In this document: positions 30,145 through 39,500 of the stretch, one piece after another
Numbering within the stretch: position 1 is the stretch's first letter
Layout: every line of letters starts with the position of its first letter
Assembly: GCF_000940805.1 (NCBI RefSeq)
Contig: NZ_CP007142.1
Location: forward strand, 6,052,593 to 6,116,592
Direction: 5' to 3'
From: Gynuella sunshinyii YC6258
GTDB taxonomy: Bacteria > Pseudomonadota > Gammaproteobacteria > Pseudomonadales > Natronospirillaceae
Length of the DNA: 64,000 bases
Translations under genes and position numbers: made by a program
The notes under the pieces: model-generated
The model's input: only the letters and a program-made list of their open reading frames with translations
Told to the model about the DNA's origin: nothing
Databases searched by the model: none

Positions 30145-31791
30145 ATGAAAATCAGTGATTCACACGTGTTGTTAAACGGTCAGCAAACCCAATCGGCGCA
30201 GATTTCCGATCTCACTAACCTGACTGTCACCATCACTGACCGGGAACAGACTCAGGCGAACCTTGAGTCGTCAGCACAAACTCCGATCTCCCTGTCAGGC
30301 AGTCAACGTGAGGCAACGCAGAGCGCGGGCATTACACTGAGCCTGTCGACCACGACCGCTGAGCAGCAACAAATCAGCACCCAATCCTCGGTCACCTATC
30401 AGGACAGCGGTGCGACCAGCGAGCACGCTTCCAGCTATCTGGCGGAACACTTGTCACAACAACTGACAGAAACCGAAATAACCGTCAGCCGGGTATTTCC
30501 GGCCAGCCGGAGTCAGCAGATCGACAGTAACGTCTACGTATCCGTCGGCAGCGTATTGACTGTCGAACGCCAGGAGAATCTTTCTCTGGAAGCCCTTGGG
30601 CAAGTCACCACCGAAGACGGCCGCAGTATCGATTTCATGCTGGCGCTTGATTTCAACCGCCATGTACAACAGCAGCAAACCAATACGTTTGTCGGCAATG
30701 TGGACCTGATTGATCCACTGATGATTAATATCAATGGTGGTGCGGTTGAGCTGTCAGATTTGACATTTGAATTCGATCTCAATGCCGATGGTAAACTTGA
30801 TACCGTCTCACAGACCGCCGCTGGCACTGGATTTCTCGTGTTCGACAAGAACCATAACGGCACCATTGACAATGGTAATGAAATGTTTGGGCCGGCCACA
30901 GGTCATGGGTTCGATGAACTCAGGCAATATGATGAGGACGGTAACGGTTGGATCGACGAAAACGACTCCATTTACAGCCAGCTGGGTTTTATGAGTTTTA
31001 ACGACCAGGGACAGTCCGTTGAGTCACTGGCATCGACGGGCGTTGGTGCGATCTACCTGGGTTCTGTGGCCTCAGACTACGACCTCAACAGTGATTCCGG
31101 TGAATTTCAGGGCAGCATCAAACAAAGCGGAGTGGCGCTGAGTGAAGACGGTAAGGTATTACTGGTGCAGGAAGTTCACCTGAAGAACTTCGAAACCCAA
31201 CCCAGTACCGGCCCATATACTCGAATGGAACAAACCGTGAGCACAGAAGCCGGGGACACTCTGCATGTCGATTCAGCACTGAGCTTCTTCCAGTTTGACG
31301 ATACCACGCTGGATGCCCGGAATGCCCACACGCTGGTGAGATTATCTTATGGCATGCCGTCGGATTTATCCTCCGGGATACATGCACCACTTACCCGCTC
31401 TGCCGAGCGTGATGGTCGTAATCACAGCAACTATGAGGTCAACTGGGAGGTAACAGGTCAGACGGTTGCAAATACTGCAGCGTCACCGCAGCGCAGCAAT
31501 CACTACTCGCATATACAGCAATGGATTACCAATTCCATGCGTAGCATCTCCACTACTGATAACCATGTTTCGGTGCTGGATCGCCAGCCACAGGTAACTA
31601 TTCCCGAAGCCGCCCGATTCAGTTTTCTGGAAAACCTGCCCGATCGCTTTGATCTCGGCAGCAAGGATACCGACTCCCGATTACAGGAAATGCGCTCCAT
31701 GATTGAGAACCTGAAGCGCATGCGGCAACAGCAACAACAATCACTCAAAAATCTTTCGGAATACACCAATATTCAGAATCTGGTTCGTTGA
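30145..31791 (+). CDS. EF-hand-like calcium-binding protein of unknown function
   Basis: 548 aa with no signal peptide and no membrane segment. A long Ser/Thr/Gln-rich N-terminal half is followed by three calcium-loop-like sequences: D211 LNADGKLD, D234 KNHNGTID and D263 EDGNGWID. A fourth weaker one (DLNSDSGE) comes later, and a Gln-rich helical tail ends the protein. The arrangement resembles uncharacterised VCBS-like or dockerin-like surface proteins of marine gammaproteobacteria. The start at 30145 is preferred over the TTG at 30121 because AGAGGA sits about 8 nt upstream. Export without a Sec signal would need type I or type III secretion; no transporter is adjacent. Confidence 0.65.
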   Translation: MKISDSHVLLNGQQTQSAQISDLTNLTVTITDREQTQANLESSAQTPISLSGSQREATQSAGITLSLSTTTAEQQQISTQSSVTYQDSGATSEHASSYLAEHLSQQLTETEITVSRVFPASRSQQIDSNVYVSVGSVLTVERQENLSLEALGQVTTEDGRSIDFMLALDFNRHVQQQQTNTFVGNVDLIDPLMININGGAVELSDLTFEFDLNADGKLDTVSQTAAGTGFLVFDKNHNGTIDNGNEMFGPATGHGFDELRQYDEDGNGWIDENDSIYSQLGFMSFNDQGQSVESLASTGVGAIYLGSVASDYDLNSDSGEFQGSIKQSGVALSEDGKVLLVQEVHLKNFETQPSTGPYTRMEQTVSTEAGDTLHVDSALSFFQFDDTTLDARNAHTLVRLSYGMPSDLSSGIHAPLTRSAERDGRNHSNYEVNWEVTGQTVANTAASPQRSNHYSHIQQWITNSMRSISTTDNHVSVLDRQPQVTIPEAARFSFLENLPDRFDLGSKDTDSRLQEMRSMIENLKRMRQQQQQSLKNLSEYTNIQNLVR

Positions 31792-31816
31792 TCAGCAGTT
31801 TACTTCGCTCCGGCCA

Positions 31817-32722
31817 TCAGCGAAGTTCACCAGTGGCCAGCCAGTGAGCACAGTCACTGTCCAGTTCACGGGCAACCAACTGTTCGTACTTTTCGATCTC
31901 TGCGGCACTCAGTACATCCCGCCAACGACCATTATTGCCTTTGTTCATAAAAGTCCGGGCCCCCCCTTTCCAGATCGAACCACCAGCGGGGACATATTTT
32001 TCAGCATGGCTTTTCATATGTTCAAAACTGCAATGCTGCAGAATGTCCGGCCACACTGATTCGTCGATCGGTTGTTCGATAAAGTCAGCAATCCTGCGTA
32101 TTTCACCGGCCATGTCCTGTTTAAGATTGGCAAAATGAACCAGATAGACATTAGGCGAATTACGAAGAGACCACCAGGAACGAATATGATGCCAGAACGA
32201 CCAGAACGGCTCCCCGTCATGATCCAGCCAATAGTGAAAATACTCAACCACAGACATATCAAGGCGAGGCATCTGTGGAAGCTCGGTTTTACCGCTCTTT
32301 TCAGCCAGTTGTCGTTGCTGATCATGATCAATATTGACGACATGGTTGTATAAACTCCACAACACATCCCGACCATCGCGACCAATATAAATGTATTTGG
32401 CGTTATCGTTGAACAACAGAGCATCCGCTGGCAAATGGGTTTTAATAAAGCGCCGGTGCGCCTGTGCTTCGAGCTGGGCCAGAACAGCTTCTTTGGGTGA
32501 AAAGGCAAAATCGAGCCAAGGGGATATCTCAGCCACGTCATGTGTTTCTTCACCCGAAAAAATCAGTTGCGACACGATTTGCTGCATCCATGTCGTTCCT
32601 GACTTCGAATAAGTACCAATGACGATATCATCATTACGATATTGGAAATCATTCCAAATGGTGGAATCAATTATGCTTTTTTGAAGCTCAGTGGTTTTTA
32701 CCGGACTTATCATTTGATTCAT
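31817..32722 (-). CDS. PAPS-dependent sulfotransferase
   Basis: 301 aa. The 5'-phosphosulfate loop is TYSKSGTTW (residues 37-45), the 3'-phosphate region contains YIGRDGRDV, and the C-terminal KGGARTFMNKGNNGRW matches the family RKGxxGxW element. It would transfer sulfate from PAPS to a hydroxyl or amine on a small molecule or glycan; the acceptor is unknown. The ATG at 32722 has a strong AGGAGA ribosome site; the frame opens 26 codons earlier without one. The flanking sequence is AT rich compared with its neighbours. The distance to the NRPS (about 4 kb, several genes between) does not suggest a shared operon. Confidence 0.87.
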   Translation of the reverse strand: MNQMISPVKTTELQKSIIDSTIWNDFQYRNDDIVIGTYSKSGTTWMQQIVSQLIFSGEETHDVAEISPWLDFAFSPKEAVLAQLEAQAHRRFIKTHLPADALLFNDNAKYIYIGRDGRDVLWSLYNHVVNIDHDQQRQLAEKSGKTELPQMPRLDMSVVEYFHYWLDHDGEPFWSFWHHIRSWWSLRNSPNVYLVHFANLKQDMAGEIRRIADFIEQPIDESVWPDILQHCSFEHMKSHAEKYVPAGGSIWKGGARTFMNKGNNGRWRDVLSAAEIEKYEQLVARELDSDCAHWLATGELR

Positions 32723-33124
32723 ACATCTATCTCCTCTGTTTCCCGCAAACATCATATGTCCGCACATACCTTTCCCCCATAAAGCATTAGTAGGATGCAT
32801 CGACAGATTTTCGTTATCTTTATGAAGAATTTATCGTACCGAAAGAAACCGGATGACTTATAAACAGTTGTTAATCAACAGCATTCATAACAATTAACAA
32901 CAAAATCAAAAATATTTTTTTATTTAACACTTTATTAAGAGTCTTTTTTTACATAAATGCCATTCATAACGGATGTTATTCTCGGACTTATGGGGATATA
33001 TTCACGACGGATCTGCAATAAGGCGTATTCATTATTTCTGCCCGATATTCAGAAATGCGATGTTAAACATCCGCAGCAGGGCGAATAAATATGCTTCGAA
33101 AAAAACCGTTTTTCCAGCATCCCG
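32723..33124. other. AT-rich intergenic region
   Basis: About 400 bp between the sulfotransferase start and the end of the GlxA-type regulator. It is markedly AT rich (long A/T runs at 32880-32960), unlike the surrounding coding DNA. It presumably holds the sulfotransferase promoter; I cannot assign a convincing -35/-10 pair. No gene or RNA seen. Confidence 0.5.
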
Positions 33125-34072
33125 TCAGAGAACAATTTTTTGACTGAGACGGCGTTCTTCACTTGGCGTAATACCGTATTGGCTGCGGTATGCCGTACTG
33201 AAATGAGCACCACTGGAAAAGCCACAACTCAGACCAATATCTGCAATACTATCGGAGCTGTTCAGTAGCATCTGGCGGGCTTTTTCAAGGCGGATCTGTT
33301 GATAATATTTTGATGGCACCGAATCAAGATGCTTCTTAAACAGTCGCTCCAGTTGCCGACGGGATATTTTGACATGAACAGAAATATCATCTGTCGTTAA
33401 TGGTTCTTCGATATTGGCTTCCATCAACGCCAAAGCTTCAGCCAGTTTAGGTTGTTCCGCCTGCGTACGTTTGGACAGAGGAACCGGCGCCATGCGCGGG
33501 TGATTCCCCAATCGTTCATCCACAAAGTACTGCGCCACCACCTGTGCCAATTCCATCCCCTGCTGACGAGCCAGCAGAAACAGCATCATATCCAGCGAGG
33601 CGGTTCCCCCCCGGCAGGTATAGCGGTTGCGATCCACCGCATAAACATCGGTTGACAACACCACGGACTTAAAGGAACTCATGATCTCCTCATACTTCCA
33701 CCAGTGAATGACCGCCCGATAACCATTGAGCAATCCAGCTCTGGCGAGGTCATAACTGCCGGTGGCGATGCCAGCCAGCACGCTGTCCGGGTCCAGTTCC
33801 GCCAACCAGGTGTGAAGTATTTCTTCATGCTGATAGGTCCCCGGAGAAGTACCGGCGATAAAGTACGCGTCCATAGGTCCCAAAGTGTCCAGACAATGCT
33901 CGCAGGTCACTTTGTTACCCAGAGAAGAGACAGAGCTGTTGCCAGTCAGACAGGCATTTTCAATGCGATAATACTCTTCGCCCATCAATTGATTACACAC
34001 CAGCAGCGCTTCGACCGCCGATACATAACTGATCGATGAATACCCAGGCATCAACACAAAACCAATTCTCAA
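33125..34072 (-). CDS. GlxA-type AraC regulator (ArgR/CdhR-like)
   Basis: 315 aa. The N-terminal two thirds is a DJ-1/PfpI-like amidotransferase-fold domain (GFVLMPGYSSISY, AYFIAGTSPGTY), which senses a metabolite in this family. The C-terminal third is an AraC DNA-binding domain (about 215-315; TTDDISVHVKISRRQLERLF and IADIGLSCGFSSGAHF). Pseudomonas ArgR, GbdR and CdhR share this architecture. With the aru operon about 3 kb away and an ArgR-like site before aruC, this is the best candidate for the arginine activator. The frame opens at 34102, but an AAGGAG site inside it points to TTG at 34072 as the start. Confidence 0.8.
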   Translation of the reverse strand: MRIGFVLMPGYSSISYVSAVEALLVCNQLMGEEYYRIENACLTGNSSVSSLGNKVTCEHCLDTLGPMDAYFIAGTSPGTYQHEEILHTWLAELDPDSVLAGIATGSYDLARAGLLNGYRAVIHWWKYEEIMSSFKSVVLSTDVYAVDRNRYTCRGGTASLDMMLFLLARQQGMELAQVVAQYFVDERLGNHPRMAPVPLSKRTQAEQPKLAEALALMEANIEEPLTTDDISVHVKISRRQLERLFKKHLDSVPSKYYQQIRLEKARQMLLNSSDSIADIGLSCGFSSGAHFSTAYRSQYGITPSEERRLSQKIVL

Positions 34073-34307
34073 CGGATAACTCCTTATACTTTTTCTGATC
34101 ATTTAACCATGATCACCTTAACAGATCTGCGGATGAATCGTATTTCCAGCACAACGTTCACTATCAACAGCCAGGGCCTGACAAGAGATAATGGCAAGAA
34201 AACTCTGATACTTACATAATGAAACAATGTTAGCGCTGATCTGTCTGAATCTTTTTATCCCGCTCTACAGTAATCTGATAGATATCAGGTTGTTTCTCTT
34301 TGAGAGT

Positions 34308-34634
34308 ATGCTGTTGATTACACTCATTCCTTTTAAAAATCACGAGATTGCTCAGCAGTTCAACTGTGCGGATGAATTTATTTTCATTGATGAACGGGGC
34401 AATATCGAAGCGGAAATCAATGCTGCCTCCAGCCTGACCGGTCTTGATCCTCTTCATGAGCAAAGGCTGGCGGAGCTGATTGGTGCCTTTTCATCATGTC
34501 GGGTGTTGGTTAAGGAAATTACCTTGAGTTGCGCTTTGCTGCTGGAGGAACACGGTGCAACCATCTGTAAGATTGACGACAGCATCCGATTCCTGCATCA
34601 GCTCCATTCGTCATCCCATAAGCAACCACAATAA
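34308..34634 (+). CDS. Small protein resembling the NifX/NifB-C cofactor-binding fold
   Basis: 108 aa from the ATG at 34308 (GAG just upstream); an upstream extension to 34227 encodes a hydrophobic stretch and lacks a ribosome site. The pattern LITLIPFKNHEIAQQFNCAD, then EFIFIDERG, and later LLEEHGATICKIDDSI resembles the dinitrogenase iron-molybdenum cofactor fold. In that family a small alpha/beta domain binds metal clusters or has regulatory roles. No nif genes are nearby, and the histidine typical of the family is not evident. Function unknown. Confidence 0.45.
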   Translation: MLLITLIPFKNHEIAQQFNCADEFIFIDERGNIEAEINAASSLTGLDPLHEQRLAELIGAFSSCRVLVKEITLSCALLLEEHGATICKIDDSIRFLHQLHSSSHKQPQ

Positions 34635-34655
34635 CCATGCACTATTGCCGCGCCA

Positions 34656-34937
34656 TTATAAAGTGATAAACCGATCAGCGGCTGGCACCGTGCCGGTGAT
34701 CTCTTCTGTCTGCAAATGCTCCACCCTCGCGTACTCCGACCCCTGCCGCAGCCAGGTCAGCAACTGGGCTATTTCCGTTGGAGATCCGTGAGCCTCCACC
34801 TCCACCCGGCCATCGGCGAGATTTCTGGCATGACCGGTAATCCCCAGGGATGCCGCCATTTGTTTGGTGGAATAACGAAAACCTACTCCCTGAACCCGAC
34901 CGGTTACCAACACCCGTACCGATTTCATCTGACTCAT
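34656..34937 (-). CDS. acyP: Acylphosphatase
   Basis: 93-aa acylphosphatase that hydrolyses acyl phosphates. The catalytic arginine R21 (GRVQGVGFR) and asparagine N39 (ARNLADG) are both in place and the length is standard. It is tail-to-tail with the NifX-like gene and separated from it by 21 bp. Confidence 0.93.
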   Translation of the reverse strand: MSQMKSVRVLVTGRVQGVGFRYSTKQMAASLGITGHARNLADGRVEVEAHGSPTEIAQLLTWLRQGSEYARVEHLQTEEITGTVPAADRFITL

Positions 34938-35550
34938 GATTTACTCCCGGAATTGTCATAAGACGTCACAAACAAAGCTTATCATCAATAGTGGGATATC
35001 GTTCCATATTCAGGCGTGTTCACACTCATGACTACCGGGAAAGAAATGATGAATACCCCCCGTTTCAGATATCGCATTCGTCGCTTATCTGCAATCAGCG
35101 AGAAGTGTTTTAAAAAACCGCAATACAACATCCGGTGTTTCAAACGGCGAAAAATTTTACGGAATCCCGTCAGTCGTCTATATCGGCGTTCTGCCTCATT
35201 ACGTTTTTGTACATCTTCTTTTCATACTGCCTGAATCCTCCTTAAGTAGTACATCACTGCTGTGTCTTATTTCCTTCATAGTTCTTATTCATAATAACGC
35301 AGGTGCGCTCCCAACCGCCGTTTTTAATATCCTCAGTAACTTTCTGCCTTCCGATGTATCTTCTGATTGTTATCATCTACAACGATCATATGAATTTTAG
35401 TTGACTATCCCCTTCTCGACTTGCCGATCTGATCCACAATGGTCCAGTTGTGGACAAACCCTGGCAGCGCTCTATCTTCATCTGGCTTAAACATCAGCAA
35501 GACAATTGGTTTTACCGACCCCAAAAAGGTGATCCGGTTCAAGTCTCGGC
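34938..35550. other. Gene-poor region, probably decayed
   Basis: About 610 bp. A 72-codon plus-strand frame (35016-35234), very rich in Arg and Lys, has no recognisable domain and no good ribosome site. Around 35430-35545 another short open stretch encodes PWQRSIFIWLKHQQDNWFY-like text, which may be a gene remnant that I could not identify. The region borders the direct repeats and the IS66 remnant. Confidence 0.4.
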
Positions 35551-35776
35551 CCAGAAATTAAAAATGTCATTGTAATGGAAGGATATATTCCGTTTAAATC
35601 GATAGATAATACTGAAAGCAATGTCAGTCGTGATCACTCATTGACGATCATTAATATCTATGAGTCCAGAAACTGAAAATGTCATTGTAAAGACAGGATA
35701 TTTTCCATTTAAATCTACAAAAAATACTGAAAGCAATGTCGCTTATGGTCACTCATTGACGATCATTAAAGTCTAT
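35551..35776 (+). repeat. 111-bp imperfect direct repeat
   Basis: Two copies, 35551-35661 and 35666-35776, are separated by 4 bp. Both begin ccagaaa and end in gacgatcatta...tctat. They share long identical blocks (aatgtcattgtaa, aatactgaaagcaatgtc, cactcattgacgatcatta). Both encode the same kind of peptide (NVIV..GY.PFKS..NTESNV...HSLTII). The 115-bp offset is not a multiple of three, so they do not form one reading frame. This is a tandem duplication of a lost gene fragment next to an insertion-sequence remnant. Confidence 0.8.
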
Positions 35777-35819
35777 TCAGATACGGACAATTACAACACA
35801 TTCTGGAAAATAACAATGA

Positions 35820-36448
35820 TTGATTCAAAAGCGGCAGCACTTATGAATCCGGTACAACAGAAAAACCTGATGAGGCAAAAGTGCCAGCCATGTACTCGGC
35901 GGTTGTCTGAGGATCAGTTAAGGTTATTCGACCCGGAATCGGTGCAGACAGATCTCCCGGCAGCCAAGAACGAACCCACCATCATTCTGGTGAGGTGGAT
36001 CAAAAAATTTACCGCCGCCCGAGAACAATCACTCAACGTAGAGCAGCATTCTCAACGGCGCCAGGACAAAGCCGTGCCGTTGTTGGCAAACTGCAAAATC
36101 CGCCAGAATTCTCAGACAGCGCCACCGAAACCGGTCTTGGGCAAAACAACTCAATACTCCCTGAACCAATGCTCCAGACTGGTACGCTACTATGAGAACG
36201 GCTTGCCGGACCTTAACAATAACGCCGATGAGCGGGCCATCTGGCCCTTCGCCGCCGGCCGTATGCATTGGTTCTTTGCCAATACCTCTCGTGGTGGGCG
36301 CACCAATGTCTTTTTTCACCACTTTATTGAAACCTGTCAGCTTCAAGGTCATGAGCCGTATACGTACCTGAAACATCTCTTTAAATCCTGCCCAAATCGA
36401 CCGGTGCGAAAGACTGCAAAGTCTTACTGCTCTGTCATCTGGATGTAA
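35820..36448 (+). pseudogene. IS66-family transposase (TnpC) remnant with internal deletion
   Basis: The frame is open from 35660, but only the part from about 35820 is transposase. Residues reading RRLSEDQLRLFDPES match the N-terminal region of IS66 TnpC. After about 50 residues the sequence jumps to the C-terminal region: RQDKAVPLL, LNQCSRLVRYYENG, then NNNADERAIWPFAAGR with the last catalytic Glu, and a final EPYTYLKHLF. The DDE core between them is missing, so it cannot be active. The first 50 or so codons are fused from the second copy of the direct repeat. No terminal inverted repeats were found. It ends 120 bp before the NRPS start. Confidence 0.8.
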
Positions 36449-36568
36449 GTACGGAAAGAGAGATGACCGGGGAACTATAGACCAGGGTTTGTGGATCACT
36501 TACCTGCAACGAAGTTGCGGATTCAGAACAGTCACCACTTCAAAAAAAGTATAGGTAATCGTAATTTT

Positions 36569-39500
36569 ATGAGTAAAAACAAGATGAGTCTTCAGGAAAA
36601 TCATTCCCCTTCTTTTCCATTATCAACGGCTCAGCAAGGCATCTGGTTGGCACAACATGTGAGTCAGAACGCCCGACCCAATGTATTCAAGGTATCCAAA
36701 TATACGGATATTGGTGGTCAGATAGATGCCGATGTTTTAAAAATTGCGATTGGTCAGGCGGTCGAAGAGACAGAGACCCTTCGACTCACCATTGATGCCT
36801 CTGGCCCGTCGCCAATGCAAAGGGTTTCCGGGGTACCCCTCTGGGTATTTCCGGTTCTGGATTTCAGTACCAAACAGCATCCTGAGCAGCAGGCAATTCA
36901 ATGGATGCGGGGAAATCTGGACCAGCCCTATGATTTTGAGAACGGTCCACTTTTTTCATTTGCGCTGTTACGCATCGCCCCGGAACGGTTTTTCTTTTAT
37001 CAATCCGCTCACCATATCGTGCTCGATGGTTACAGCGGGACCATAGTGACACGCCGTATCGCTGATATCTACTCTGCGTTGATGCAGGGACGGCCGGTGT
37101 CAGAACACTCCTTTGGTGGTATTCAGGAACTGATGGAGCTGGAACAGGCCTACCACACATCCCGCCATTTTCAACATGATCGTGAATACTGGCAGGCATT
37201 AATGCAAAACGCACCGGCACCGGTCAGTCTGGTCAATCAGCAGTCACTTTGTGTTGATATTGTCAGGCGGACACTGGCCATGAGCCACCAGGAAAATCAG
37301 CGCATTCGTGACCTCGCCCGCCAACACGATATCAGCCTTGCACAGTTATTAACTGCTCTGACCGCTATTTATCTGTACCGGATGACAGGCCAGCACGATC
37401 TGGTCATGGGGCTACCGGTAACAGCGCGCATGAGTCGCCACCATCGAAGCCTGCCCGGCATGTCATCCAATATCGTTCCGCTGCGATTGGAACTGTCAGC
37501 CAGTCTGACGTTAAGTCAATGCCTGCAACAGGTCAAAGGCCGGTTAAGCAGCGCGCTACGGCATCAACGCTACCGGGGTGAACAGCTCAGAACCGATCTC
37601 GGTCTGGCAACCGAAAACCGGACATTTTTTGCAACTGCTTTCAACTTCCTGCCATTGTCAGGGGAAGTCACTTTCGATGGCATCAGCACCGCCGAGCACA
37701 ATCTGGCCTTTGGTCCGGTGGACGACCTTTCTGTGACCGTATCTGACCTCGGTGAGCATGGTCTTGAATTTTATATGGACGCTAATGCGAGCCTGTACAG
37801 CCCAGGCGACCTGGACGCTCATCTCTATCGTCTACGGTGTTTTATCGCCGTGGCAGGCAAGAACCAGGATCAGCCTGTCGGCGACTGGGAACTGTTTGTC
37901 CCCGGCGAGCGTGACCGTATTCTGGAACAATGGAATGCCGCCCGGCTGGCAGCACCGGTCAGCGATTTTATTCACCAACCGTTTGAAGCACAGGCCCGTC
38001 AACGGCCGGAAGCGACCGCGCTGTCGTTTAACAATCAATCACTCAGCTACGGTGAACTGAACCGCCGGGCCAACCAACTGGCGTGGTGGCTGCGGCAACA
38101 GGGCGTCGGACCGGACAGCCGGGTCGGTGTTGCCCTGGAGCGCAGTCACGAACTGGTGATCGCTCTGCTGGCAACGTTGAAAGCCGGTGGCGCTTACGTG
38201 CCTCTGGATCCTGCGTATCCGGAGGATCGGCTGTCCTACATGCTTGAAGACAGCCAACCGGTAGTACTGATCACCAGTCAATCCATTCGTACTCAGGTCA
38301 GCGCCCTGTCTGGGCAGACCGGTCACATTCAGCTGATCGAACTGGACGGCGAAACAACACCCTGGCAGCAATGCCCGACCAGCAACATCGACCCGGGCGA
38401 CATTGGCCTGGAAAATCATCATCTGGCCTATGTGATCTATACCTCCGGTTCTACCGGTCAACCCAAAGGCGTCATGAATGAGCACCGGGGAGTGGTCAAC
38501 CGTCTGGCCTGGATGATTGAAGATTACTCGTTCAACCAGCAGGACATCATTCTGCAAAAGACGCCTTTCAGTTTCGATGTTTCGGTGTGGGAGTTCTTCT
38601 GTCCGTTATGGACCGGTGCAACCCTGCTGCTGGCAAAACCGGAAGGCCATAAAGATCCATATTATCTGCGGACATTGATTGAACAGGCACAGGTCACCAT
38701 CGTTCACTTTGTCCCGCCAATGTTGAGCCACTTTGTCAACGTGCTGGCCCCCGGTCAATGTCCGAGCCTGCGGGCCATATTCTGTAGTGGAGAAGCACTG
38801 CCTGCAGCAACGGTCAGGCAGACACGCGTCCATTTGCCCCGGACTGAACTGCACAATCTCTATGGGCCGACAGAAGCGGCCGTGGATGTCACCGGTTGGG
38901 CTTGTTCATATGACACCGAGAAAGTCACAGTATCCATCGGTCAGCCCAAAGCCAATGTCCATATGTATATTCTCGATCCCCAGGGACACCCGGTTCCTGC
39001 AGGCGTGGTGGGGGAACTCCATATTGGTGGAATACAGGTTGCACGGGGCTATCTGAACCGGCCAGAACTGAGCGCTGAGCGTTTCATTCCCGATCCGTTT
39101 TCATCCGCACCCGACGCACGCATGTATAAGACCGGTGATCTGGGACGCTGGCACGCCAATGGCACCATTGAATACCTCGGCCGTAACGACGATCAGGTCA
39201 AGATACGTGGTTTTCGCATCGAGCTTGGCGAAATCGAGTCCTGCGCACGCGACTGTGCCGGGGTTACCGGTATTGTCGTCATGGCCCGGCCGGATCAAAG
39301 CCAGCAGCCACGTCTGATTGCCTGGTTTACCGGTCATGCCGAGATAACCGAGCTGCGGGCTCACATCAGCGCCCAACTACCGGTACATATGCTGCCGGCA
39401 GCGTTTATAAATGTCGAAAAACTACCGCTGACACCGAACGGCAAGGTTGATCGCAAAGCCCTGCCGGAACCCACAGAGCGCGATTTCCTGCGCACTGAAT

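Noticed and set aside
35016-35234. 72-codon Arg/Lys-rich frame upstream of the direct repeats
   Set aside because: Composition looks like non-coding DNA, start context is poor and no domain is recognised; the region appears decayed.
35551-35776. Direct repeats considered as a CRISPR array or attachment site
   Set aside because: There are only two long coding-like copies 4 bp apart with many mismatches, no spacers, and no integrase or tRNA end nearby.
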